Positions 13,641-20,001 of a stretch of 20,173 nucleotides of DNA are shown piece after piece. The translations under genes and the position numbers were made by a program. Position 1 is the stretch's first letter; every line of letters begins with the position of its first letter. This DNA is from a virus. The stretch spans positions 1-20,173 of IMG/VR virus record IMGVR_UViG_3300037189_005000; one strand, 5' to 3'. The notes under the pieces are model-generated. The model made no database searches, was not told the origin of the DNA, and saw only the letters and a program-made list of their open reading frames with translations.

Positions 13641-15023
13641 ATGAAGACCATGAACACCAGCGAGCTGCGCGAGCATCTCACCAAGGCTGCCGCCCTCAAG
13701 GGCGAGGCCGGCGTGATCGCGCAGAAGAAGCTCATCCTCGATCGCTTCATGATCGTGGACGAAAACGGTCTGGCGGTCGACCCCGAGGCGATCGACATCA
13801 CGATCGCGCCGGCCGCCGGAGAGCCCGAGATGGAAAACGACGCGGCCAAGGAGCCCGAAATGACCGAGGACCAGATTCAGAAGAGCGTGCGCTCGGCTCT
13901 CGCCAGCGCGAACCCGAGCGGCGCAAAGTTCGCCGTCACCGCCGAGCCGAAGCAGTGGGAGAGCGCCCGTCAGTACGGCCGCCTCAAGCACCTCAAGTCC
14001 AAGGAAACCGCGTACCGCATGGGCGCGTGGTTCCTCGGCGCGATGGGCCACAAGAAGTCCGCGGACTTCTGCGCCTCGCAGGGGCTCGTCATCCGCAAGG
14101 CCCATACCGAGGGCGTGAACTCGCAGGGCGGCTTCCTCGTTCCCGACGAGTTCGAGAACGAGCTGGTGACCCTCCGCGAGCAGTACGGCGTGGTGCGCCG
14201 CAACGCCCGCGTCTGGCCGATGGCGAGCGACACCCTCCGCATCCCGAAGCGCGCAGCTGGCCTTACCGCCTACTTCGTCGGAGAGGCTGCGGCCGGCACG
14301 GAGTCGACCCAGACCATCGACCAGGTCAACCTCGTCGCAAAGAAGCTGATGGCCCTGACGACCGTTACGAGCGAACTGCTCGAGGACGCGCTCGTCAACA
14401 TCGGTGACGACATCGCCGGCGAGATCGCCTACGCGTTCGCCTTCAAGGAGGACGACGCGGGCTTCAACGGCGACGGAACGTCGGGCTACGGCGGCATCGT
14501 CGGCCTCTCGACCACGCTTTCAGACTCGACCTACCAGATCAGCGACGGCGGTGCGACCGCTACCAGCGGCGTGACGACCGCTGAGATCGCGGCCGCGCTG
14601 GCGAAGCTCCCTGGCTGGGCGGCGCAGCGGAACAACATCAAGTTCTTCTGCAACAAGTCCGTCTACCACAGCGTCTTTGAGCGCCTGATGTTCCAGACGG
14701 GCAGCAACCCGACCGGCGCATCCGCCACGGAGATCGCGCGCGGCATCGCTGGCCCGACGTTCCTCGGCTACCCCGTCGAGTTCACCCAGGTTCTCACCGC
14801 GGCCCCGAGCGGCGCGGGCGCGACCTTCGCCTACGTCGGTGACATGACGCAGGCCGTATACCTGGGCGACCGTCGTTCCACCTCGATCGCTTTCTCCGAC
14901 TCGGCGCTGAACGCGTTCGAGCAGGACGAGCGCGTGATCCGCGGCACCCAGCGCTTCGACATCGTCTGCGCCAACTGCGGCAGCTCGTCTGCCGCTGGCG
15001 CGATGATCAAGATGACCCTCTGA
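13641..15023 (+). CDS. Major capsid protein, HK97 fold
   Basis: The 460-residue protein follows the protease and has the usual two parts. Residues 1 to about 120 are charged and helical (ELREHLTKAAALKGEAGVIA, MTEDQIQKSVRSALA), the delta/scaffold region normally removed by the protease. From about 156 the fold region starts (TEGVNSQGGFLVPDEFENEL at 156-175), with RIPKRAAGLTAYFVGEAAAG at 200-219, and QTIDQVNLVAKKLMALTTVTSELLEDA marking the spine helix and P domain. The C-terminus has GDMTQAVYLGDRR and RVIRGTQRFDIV. It ends at 15023, 20 nt before the next gene. GGAG lies a few bases upstream of the ATG. The cleavage site cannot be read from sequence. Expected to be the most abundant virion protein. 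Confidence 0.93.
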   Translation: MKTMNTSELREHLTKAAALKGEAGVIAQKKLILDRFMIVDENGLAVDPEAIDITIAPAAGEPEMENDAAKEPEMTEDQIQKSVRSALASANPSGAKFAVTAEPKQWESARQYGRLKHLKSKETAYRMGAWFLGAMGHKKSADFCASQGLVIRKAHTEGVNSQGGFLVPDEFENELVTLREQYGVVRRNARVWPMASDTLRIPKRAAGLTAYFVGEAAAGTESTQTIDQVNLVAKKLMALTTVTSELLEDALVNIGDDIAGEIAYAFAFKEDDAGFNGDGTSGYGGIVGLSTTLSDSTYQISDGGATATSGVTTAEIAAALAKLPGWAAQRNNIKFFCNKSVYHSVFERLMFQTGSNPTGASATEIARGIAGPTFLGYPVEFTQVLTAAPSGAGATFAYVGDMTQAVYLGDRRSTSIAFSDSALNAFEQDERVIRGTQRFDIVCANCGSSSAAGAMIKMTL

Positions 15024-15043
15024 TCAGAACGGAGCCAACACCC

Positions 15044-15448
15044 ATGAAGCCATCCAACACCAAGTTCCTCTGCGCGTCGGGCGCTGGCGTTACGACGCTG
15101 ACCGCGTCGATCGACACGCGCGGTTTCTCGTACGCCCAGATCGTCGCATTCAACAACGCGGCTGCCGGCCTCCACACGGCTGCTTCGAACACCGTCCTCG
15201 AGGAGTCGGACGACAACTCGACTTGGGCGACGGTCGTGACCGGCCTGACCCCTGCCACGACTGCCGCGGCTGCGACGGTCGCTAAGGTCGTCTGGAACGT
15301 CGACCTGCGCGGCCGCAAGCGGTATCTCAAGCCGACGACCGGCTACGCGGCGAGCAACTCGCTTTCGATTCTCGCGGTCCTGCACGAAGGTTCGGACGCG
15401 CCGAACACGGCAGCCGAGATCAACGCGGTCAACGTCGCCTACATCTGA
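15044..15448 (+). CDS. Small capsid-associated (decoration-like) protein
   Basis: The 134-residue protein is Ala/Thr-rich and beta-rich. The elements VLEESDDNSTWATVVTGL (about 51-68) and VVWNVDLRGRKRYLKPTTGY (about 82-101) followed by LSILAVL are a pattern I know from small proteins encoded directly after phage capsid genes, usually unnamed. A GGAG site precedes the ATG. It sits 20 nt after the capsid stop and is followed by a strong hairpin, so it is probably made at a high level with the capsid protein and could stabilise or decorate the shell; that role is an inference. Confidence 0.75.
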   Translation: MKPSNTKFLCASGAGVTTLTASIDTRGFSYAQIVAFNNAAAGLHTAASNTVLEESDDNSTWATVVTGLTPATTAAAATVAKVVWNVDLRGRKRYLKPTTGYAASNSLSILAVLHEGSDAPNTAAEINAVNVAYI

Positions 15449-15467
15449 CCGAACGACCCATTCGCGT

Positions 15468-15502
15468 GGAACGGGGCCGCACCTTGTGTGCGGTCCTGTT
15501 CT
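15468..15502 (+). terminator. Strong hairpin, possible intrinsic terminator or transcript-end element
   Basis: The arms 15468-15482 and 15488-15502 pair as a 15-bp stem (including three G-U pairs) around a 5-nt loop CTTGT. The core is GGGCCGCAC/GTGCGGTCC. The bases after the core are T-rich (TGTTCTCTTT, 15497-15506), but part of that tract is in the extended stem, so termination is likely partial. It separates the capsid cluster from the glycosyltransferase gene, where a step down in expression would make sense. Confidence 0.65.
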
Positions 15503-15521
15503 CTTTGGCTACCATCCGCGC

Positions 15522-15526
15522 AGGAG
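15522..15526 (+). promoter_or_regulatory. Shine-Dalgarno deciding the glycosyltransferase start
   Basis: AGGAG lies 6 nt upstream of the ATG at 15533. The longer alternative from GTG at 15488 would start inside the hairpin arm and has no ribosome site, so it is not used here. Confidence 0.75.
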
Positions 15527-15532
15527 ACAGCC

Positions 15533-16588
15533 ATGAACTACGAGAGTGGATTGCCAGAGCGCCGCGACCTCGGCATGACGGTGGCCGAGATGACTACCGA
15601 GGAGGCCGTCGAGTTGCTCCGCAAGCTTGCATCGGAGACGGACGACGGCGGCGAAGTTGTCATTACCGTGCCGGACTTCGACCGCGCCGTCGAACTCTAC
15701 AGAGCGGGATCGCCTGGCGCGGAGAAAGCCTGCGTCGACGGCGGCCGCTTCAAGTCGATCTGGAACCGTGCGAAGCTGCTGCGTCTGCTTGACGCGGCTG
15801 GCTTCTGCGCCGCCGGTCCCGCGTCGGGAACGTCTTGGGAGAAGGACGGCACGATCTCGATCGTCGCGCGCAAATACTGGCGTATGCAGCCGCCGAAGCC
15901 GCTCGACCAAATCCTCGCCATCATGTCGCTGCCGCGCGTTGCGTGGACGACGACGATGGGCTGCCTGCACGAATCCTGCAGCAAGCTGGGCATCGACGCG
16001 GTTCGGTCCACGGGCGTGTTCTGGGGCCAATGCCTCGAGCGGATGCTTGAGCAGACCGCGCGCGACGGCCACAAGTACGCGCTGACCGTCGACTACGACA
16101 GCATCTTCGACGCGAACGACATCGTGCGTCTCTGGCAGATCATGGAGTCGAATCCCGACATCGACGTACTCTGCCCGTTGCAGATCCAGCGCGACAAGCC
16201 GAATAGCCTCTTCTGCATCATGGGCGCGGACGGCAAGTTGCTCGACGCGTTGTCGGAAGAGCGGCTGCTTTGCGAGGCCATCGACATCTATAGCGGTCAT
16301 TTCGGGCTGACGCTGATCCGATGCAGCGCGCTCGAGGGAATCAAGCGGCCGCTCTTCTGGGGTCAGCCCGACGCGGACGGCAGCTGGGGCAAGGGCCGCA
16401 CGGACGACGACATCTTCTTCTGGAACCGTCTGCGCGAGGCTGGTCGGCGCGTCTGCCTTACGCCGCGCGTCAGGATCGGACACCTCCAGCTCGTCGTCTC
16501 ATGGCCTGACGAGTCGTTCGAGGCAATGCATCAGTACCACCCCGCGTACATCGACGAGGGGAGGCCGAAATGCACGACGACCTTCTGA
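15533..16588 (+). CDS. Glycosyltransferase-like protein with a methyltransferase-like N-terminal remnant
   Basis: The 351-residue protein has two parts. Residues 1-115 (EAVELLRKLASETDDGGEVV, then ITVPDFDRAVELY, RFKSIWNRAKLLRLLDAAGF) resemble the C-terminal half of a class I methyltransferase ('l...GG.v.i.vPdf', then 'h.s.wd...L..lL..aGF') but lack a glycine-rich SAM motif. Residues 120-351 resemble a GT-A glycosyltransferase: ALTVDYDSIFDANDIVRLW at 183-201 with a DxD-type DYDS, DIDVLCPLQIQRDKPN at 209-224, GHFGLTLIRCSALEGIKRP at 255-273, and RTDDDIFFWNRLREAGRRV at 289-307 followed by RIGH at 314-317. It is preceded by AGGAG and overlaps the next gene by 19 nt. The likely activity is sugar transfer, target unknown; a virion protein is possible given the location among head genes. 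Confidence 0.75.
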   Translation: MNYESGLPERRDLGMTVAEMTTEEAVELLRKLASETDDGGEVVITVPDFDRAVELYRAGSPGAEKACVDGGRFKSIWNRAKLLRLLDAAGFCAAGPASGTSWEKDGTISIVARKYWRMQPPKPLDQILAIMSLPRVAWTTTMGCLHESCSKLGIDAVRSTGVFWGQCLERMLEQTARDGHKYALTVDYDSIFDANDIVRLWQIMESNPDIDVLCPLQIQRDKPNSLFCIMGADGKLLDALSEERLLCEAIDIYSGHFGLTLIRCSALEGIKRPLFWGQPDADGSWGKGRTDDDIFFWNRLREAGRRVCLTPRVRIGHLQLVVSWPDESFEAMHQYHPAYIDEGRPKCTTTF

Positions 16589-16791
16589 TCGTGCTGAAGC
16601 CGTTCGCCGTGGCAGACCCGCGCCACGGGCGGCGCGAGCTTCGGCCAGGGACGGCGGTCCATCTGGACGCGCCGAACATCGAGGATCTGATCCGCCGCGG
16701 ATACCTGAAGCGGGTAGCGCCGGCTGCGCCGCTCTTCGCGGAATCGCCTGAGAACGCGCCTAAGCCGATGAAACGGCGCAAGGAGTCCTAG
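16570..16791 (+). CDS. Small conserved-type protein of the head-neck region
   Basis: The 73-residue basic protein has VLKPFAVADPRHGRRELRPG then VHLDAPNIEDLIRRGYLKRV, followed by a Pro/Lys-rich tail. The pattern 'k.f.......l.pG..v.l.....e.LirrGyl' resembles very small phage proteins just before the head-tail connector. A GGGGAGG ribosome site (16558-16564, 5 nt before ATG) lies within the end of the glycosyltransferase gene, so the overlap is real. The function is unknown. Confidence 0.7.
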   Translation: MHDDLLIVLKPFAVADPRHGRRELRPGTAVHLDAPNIEDLIRRGYLKRVAPAAPLFAESPENAPKPMKRRKES

Positions 16792-17606
16792 TGGCGATCA
16801 GCGCAGACACCCTAGTTTCGCTCTCAGACTTCAAGGTCTATGCGGGCATCACGACCGCGGCCGACGATGTCATCCTGCAGCAGACGATCGACCGCGCGTC
16901 GATCGCCGCGCAGACCTACTGCGGCCGCAAGTTCGTGCAGCAGGACTACATCGAGATCCGCGACACGACGGGGCAGGCGCGACTCGCGCTGCGTCAGTCG
17001 CCGGTTTCCGTCGTACGGTTCGTCGGGGTCGGCTGGGACTCAGTGCTGTCGATCAACTCGACGGTGGCTTCGGACGCGTTCGTGTCGGTGGCGATGAACG
17101 GGCAGCACCTCCACCTCTACCGCATCGCAAGCAACGGCGGGGCGACAGCAACGGCGATTTCTTTGGCGAACAACGACGTTACGACCGAGCTGGCCGCGGC
17201 GATCAACTCGCACACGGGATTCCTTGCGGCAACGCTCTTGAACGTTCCTACCAAGTACATCCGAAAGCTCGTCGGGCGCGATCTCAAGAACTCGACGGCG
17301 TATCTCGAGGCTCCGACCGATTCGTTCACCGACTACATTGCGGACCTCGATGCAGGCATCATCCACGGGCGAGGGCTGAACCTCCCGCGGTCGATGCTGA
17401 TCGACTACACGGCCGGCTACGAGGAAGTCCCGCTTGACGTTCAGCAGGCCGTGATGATGATCGCGCAGCGGATCTACCACGGCCGCAAGCGCGATTTCGG
17501 AGTGCAGAGCGAATCGCTCGGCGGCTACTCGTACAGCCTGCGCGCGGCAGCTGAGATCGACGGAGAGGCGCGCGCGCTGCTCGACGGCTATCGGAGGCTC
17601 CGTTGA
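16791..17606 (+). CDS. Head-tail connector (gp6-like) with a central insertion
   Basis: The 271-residue protein starts with GTG, sharing a base with the upstream TAG. The N-terminus (LVSLSDFKVYAGITTAADDVILQQTIDRASIAAQTYCGRKF, positions about 8-48) matches the helical start of HK97 gp6-type connector proteins, and the C-terminal region (LPRSMLIDYTAGYEEVPLDV, then QQAVMMIAQRIYHGRKRDF and SLGGYSYSL) matches their end. Between them, about residues 95-180 form a beta/alpha insertion (LYRIASNGGATATAISLANN and following) that is absent from minimal gp6 proteins of roughly 110-190 residues. Connector rings sit below the portal and start the neck. The insertion may add an outward-facing domain. Confidence 0.8.
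   Translation: MAISADTLVSLSDFKVYAGITTAADDVILQQTIDRASIAAQTYCGRKFVQQDYIEIRDTTGQARLALRQSPVSVVRFVGVGWDSVLSINSTVASDAFVSVAMNGQHLHLYRIASNGGATATAISLANNDVTTELAAAINSHTGFLAATLLNVPTKYIRKLVGRDLKNSTAYLEAPTDSFTDYIADLDAGIIHGRGLNLPRSMLIDYTAGYEEVPLDVQQAVMMIAQRIYHGRKRDFGVQSESLGGYSYSLRAAAEIDGEARALLDGYRRLR
17593..17597 (+). promoter_or_regulatory. Shine-Dalgarno supporting a TTG start
   Basis: GGAGG lies 5 nt before the TTG at 17603, which itself overlaps the connector stop (TTGA). No in-frame ATG gives a complete protein with a comparable site, so the rare TTG start is credible. Confidence 0.65.
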
Positions 17607-17986
17607 GCATCTCGAGCCTCGTCGGGCGGTTCGGGATCGACCTGTACGTCTACAGGCCGACGCTGACGACGGCATCTGACGGGACGGTCGTCCGAACATT
17701 TTCGTCCGCGGCGATCACCGCGCGTGGCTTCGTGCAGCCGACAGGACAGACGCAGGATGTCTTTGAGGGTCGCGCGTCGAGCCGCACGACGGGAACCGCG
17801 TATTTCGACGGCGCGCTGGATATCCGCATCGAGGACGAAATCTACAGCGGGACATCGGGCAGCGTGACGGCATGGCGGGTCACGGGCGCGGTCAATCCAG
17901 GCGAGATGGGACGGACCCTTGCGGCGCTCCATCTCAACATGACGGCCGTCGATGTCGTCGAGGTCGAGCCAACGGTGACGCTCTGA
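17603..17986 (+). CDS. Head-tail joining / stopper-like protein
   Basis: The 127-residue protein has a TTG start. Its pattern (LYVYRPTLTTASDGTVVRTF, then AITARGFVQPTGQTQDVFEGR, YFDGALDIRIEDEIYSG, WRVTGAVNPGEMGRTLAALHLNM) is that of small beta-barrel head-completion proteins (SPP1 gp16/HK97 gp7-like 'head-tail adaptors'): 'v.r......dG....t.....v.g.i.p.....e....gr....g..yf......i...D.i...g..y.V.g...p......h.....'. It closes the portal channel after packaging and forms the neck. It shares one base with the next start (TGATG). Confidence 0.75.
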   Translation: MSISSLVGRFGIDLYVYRPTLTTASDGTVVRTFSSAAITARGFVQPTGQTQDVFEGRASSRTTGTAYFDGALDIRIEDEIYSGTSGSVTAWRVTGAVNPGEMGRTLAALHLNMTAVDVVEVEPTVTL

Positions 17987-18498
17987 TGGCGAAAGCAAAG
18001 GTCAACATCGACCCGAAGGCGATCAAGGCCACGTTCGACTCTGCGAACCTGGAGGCCATGAACGTCTCGTTCCTCGCGCTTGGCCGTCTGGTCCGCACCA
18101 AGCTGTCGCAGCCAGGCACGGGGCGCATCTACCGCGTGTCGCGCGGACGCGGGCGCGGCGCGCGCAACCTGCGCGCGGCTGGATTCCACCGCGCCAGCGC
18201 GGCAGGCTTCCCGCCGGCGGTGAACACGAACCGCCTGCGCGCGTCGTTCATCTCCGACCAGCTGGGCCAATGGAAGTACGGCTTTGCCCGCGTCGACCAG
18301 ACCGAGACGAAGACGATCCTGAACTACGGCAGCCGCGTGACGTACGCGCCGATGCTTGAGTATGGAACGCGTCGAATGCGCGCGCGCCCGTATCTGCGAC
18401 CGACCGTCGACGTATTCCGCAAGCAGGTCGGCCGCATCTTCGGCGTGGCGTTCCGCCGTTGGTTCGGGCCGCAGTCGCCGGCAGGAGGTGGCAAGTGA
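17986..18498 (+). CDS. HK97 gp10-like minor tail/neck protein
   Basis: The 170-residue protein starts at the ATG sharing a base with the upstream stop. It is very basic, with Arg/Gly-rich segments (RIYRVSRGRGRGARN) near residues 44-60, an amphipathic N-terminal helix, and the diagnostic block YAPMLEYGTRRMRARPYLRP (about 121-140), matching 'YA.yvEfGT..m.arPflrpa' of the HK97 gp10/tail-completion family. The central region (GFPPAVNTNRLRASFISDQL) also fits. It connects the stopper to the tail tube. A longer frame upstream lies inside the previous gene and is not used. Confidence 0.85.
   Translation: MAKAKVNIDPKAIKATFDSANLEAMNVSFLALGRLVRTKLSQPGTGRIYRVSRGRGRGARNLRAAGFHRASAAGFPPAVNTNRLRASFISDQLGQWKYGFARVDQTETKTILNYGSRVTYAPMLEYGTRRMRARPYLRPTVDVFRKQVGRIFGVAFRRWFGPQSPAGGGK
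18483..18488 (+). promoter_or_regulatory. Perfect Shine-Dalgarno for the tail terminator
   Basis: AGGAGG lies 6 nt before the GTG at 18495 and fixes that start against an in-frame start further upstream at 18459, which would overlap the gp10-like gene. Confidence 0.75.
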
Positions 18499-18893
18499 GC
18501 CAGAAAGCCATCCTCGACGCGCTGGCGACCCGCTTGGCGGCTTCCACGATCAATACGACGCTAGGCGGCCGCATCGGGCTAGACCAGCTCGCGGCGAACG
18601 TGGCGCTTCCGCTGCTCGTCTACCGCGTTGCCTCGGCAAACACGGCGCAACTGTTCGGCGGCATCGAACGGTTCGACCTGCAGGTCGAGTTCCAGTTCTT
18701 CCAGAAGGCATCGGACGGCACGACGATGCACACGCTGTCCAGCCAGCTCAAGACCGCGCTCGACACGCAGCTCGCGGCGACGGGCTTTGATCGCGTCGTC
18801 TTCATCCGTACGTCGGTAGGCACGCCCTCATACGAGGATGATGCTTGGACGATGACCGACAACTACAGGGCCGTCGCGTTCCGCACGGCGTGA
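18495..18893 (+). CDS. Tail terminator-like protein (DUF3168/gp11-type)
   Basis: The 132-residue protein starts from GTG in a GTGA overlap. It has the pattern of the tail-terminator/DUF3168 family: ILDALATRLAAS at the start, LGGRIGLDQLAANVALPLLVYRV (about 26-48), then ERFDLQVEFQFFQ and the C-terminal TMTDNYRAVAF strand. Tail terminators cap the tail tube when it reaches full length and join it to the head. Size, gene order (right before the tail tube) and strand pattern agree. Individual active residues are not expected because it is structural. Confidence 0.8.
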   Translation: MSQKAILDALATRLAASTINTTLGGRIGLDQLAANVALPLLVYRVASANTAQLFGGIERFDLQVEFQFFQKASDGTTMHTLSSQLKTALDTQLAATGFDRVVFIRTSVGTPSYEDDAWTMTDNYRAVAFRTA

Positions 18894-18903
18894 AAGGAAA
18901 GCA

Positions 18904-19362
18904 ATGGCAGTCACCCACTACCTCATCGGAAACGACGGCGACGCGACCTTCAAGGCCGGCACGACCACGCAGACCATCTTCCGCGTGCGGTCCTACGCGG
19001 CGACTCTCACTCGCAACTCGGTCGACCTGACGGCGTTCGGAGACACGGGCCGCCGCAAGCGCCTCGGTATGCTCGATGTCACGGGCTCGCTCAACGCGGT
19101 CCTCGGACTCGACAACACCGCCACGCCCGTCACGACCAACTTCTTCCAGAGCGAGCAGCGGACCTACAACACCAGCGAGGTCGTGGAGCTGACGTTGAAG
19201 CTCGGTGGCTCGACCGCGTCGACGACCAACGAGGCCAAGATTGTGTCGAAGGTCGTCATGAACAACTTCGCATTCAACAGCGACAAGGCCGGCGAGGCCA
19301 CGCTGTCCTGCAACTTCGAGAACGCGGACGGCAACGCGCCCGTGGTGACCTGGCTGATCTGA
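18904..19362 (+). CDS. Major tail (tube) protein
   Basis: The 152-residue protein starts after a purine-rich AAAGGAAAG site. It has HYLIGNDGDATFKAG, TIFRVRSYAATLTRNSVDLT, AFGDTGRRKRLGMLDVTGSL and VVELTLKLGG, followed by AKIVSKVVMNNFAFNSDKAG and LSCNFENADGN at the end. The 'v.sw.......d.T.fgd...r...gl.d.tGs..g..d' pattern is the core of siphovirus tube proteins, which stack as hexameric rings. It is the expected product in this position, between the terminator and the tail assembly chaperones. It has no extra Ig domain. Confidence 0.85.
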   Translation: MAVTHYLIGNDGDATFKAGTTTQTIFRVRSYAATLTRNSVDLTAFGDTGRRKRLGMLDVTGSLNAVLGLDNTATPVTTNFFQSEQRTYNTSEVVELTLKLGGSTASTTNEAKIVSKVVMNNFAFNSDKAGEATLSCNFENADGNAPVVTWLI

Positions 19363-19363
19363 G

Positions 19364-19621
19364 ATGCTCGACGTATTCGCGCCGAATGGAGACGACTGGG
19401 TGTCGACGCTGGTCCTACGGGACGGGCGTGTGATGCGCCGTCGTTTTTCGCCCGGGTCGATGCCAGAGGAAGACGTTCTGCGTATCTCGATCCACCTGTC
19501 GGGAGTCGCCGCGAAAGACGTTCTGGACGCTACGATCCGCAGGGCTTCGGACGCTACCGTCGAGGTTCCTGCGGACGACCATTTCGACAGACTCATGCGG
19601 AGGATACGCGAATGCAGCTAG
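19364..19621 (+). CDS. Small unknown protein in the tail module
   Basis: The 85-residue protein has a beta-rich first half (STLVLRDGRVMRRRFSPG) and a helical, charged second half (LDATIRRASDATVEVPADDHF). It starts one base after the tube-protein stop and overlaps the chaperone gene by 10 nt. I do not recognise a family. The coding pattern is regular and without it the 250-nt space would be empty, so it is probably real; a tail-assembly accessory role is inferred from position. Confidence 0.6.
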   Translation: MLDVFAPNGDDWVSTLVLRDGRVMRRRFSPGSMPEEDVLRISIHLSGVAAKDVLDATIRRASDATVEVPADDHFDRLMRRIRECS

Positions 19622-20001
19622 CCGCCCCGTTCCCTGTCACGCTCGACGAGCGGCAGGTGATGCTCAAGCCCTTGACCGTCCGTCAGCGGCTCCAGTTCTC
19701 AAACATCCTCGTAGAGCGGGCGCGCGCGCGTGCCGTCGAGGCTGGCAAGGCCGCGGGTCTGACCGGCAAGGAACTTGCCGAGATGATCGCGGATGCCGCA
19801 CTCGAGGCCGAGCGCGTTTCGGCGGTGGTGGTCGCGGCGTTCACGTTTGAGGGCGCGATGCTTGTCCTCGGCATGGCATCGAGCAAGGAAGACGCGGAGG
19901 CGATCGGCGGCGCGCTTGAGCCTGGAGAGGTCGGCGTGCTTGCGGCGCGATGCCTCGGTGTCGATGTCGCGGCGCGCGCTGGGAACAACGCGGGAAACTG
20001 A
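19612..20001 (+). CDS. Tail assembly chaperone, gpG-like
   Basis: The 129-residue protein starts from ATG with GGAGG at 19599-19603. It is mostly helical and Ala-rich: LDERQVMLKPLTVRQRLQFS, then ARAVEAGKAAGLTGKELAEM, and a C-terminal AARCLGVDVAARAGNNAGN. Small helical acidic/Ala-rich proteins after the tube protein are the lambda gpG counterparts, which with a frameshifted GT form bind the tape-measure protein during tail assembly. The strongest evidence is at its end: the last sense codons before TGA are GGA AAC, part of GGGAAAC, and the -1 frame continues open to the window end. Confidence 0.8.
   Translation: MQLAAPFPVTLDERQVMLKPLTVRQRLQFSNILVERARARAVEAGKAAGLTGKELAEMIADAALEAERVSAVVVAAFTFEGAMLVLGMASSKEDAEAIGGALEPGEVGVLAARCLGVDVAARAGNNAGN
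19992..19998 (+). promoter_or_regulatory. Programmed -1 ribosomal frameshift slippery site GGGAAAC
   Basis: The heptamer is in the required register G GGA AAC relative to the chaperone frame and is directly followed by TGA. Slipping back one base gives GGG AAA CTG AGC and so on. It has the X XXY YYZ form, differing only in the last base from lambda's GGGAAAG between genes G and T. Confidence 0.85.

Noticed and set aside
15019-15028. Palindrome TCTGATCAGA across the capsid stop codon
   Set aside because: Only 10 bases with no loop, no T-tract and no partner site; most likely chance.
15488-15532. GTG start 15 codons upstream for the glycosyltransferase
   Set aside because: It lies in the hairpin arm, has no ribosome site, and the ATG at 15533 has AGGAG.
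15509-16483. 324-codon minus-strand frame opposite the glycosyltransferase
   Set aside because: Antisense shadow; composition typical of reverse-complemented GC-rich coding DNA and no recognisable motif.
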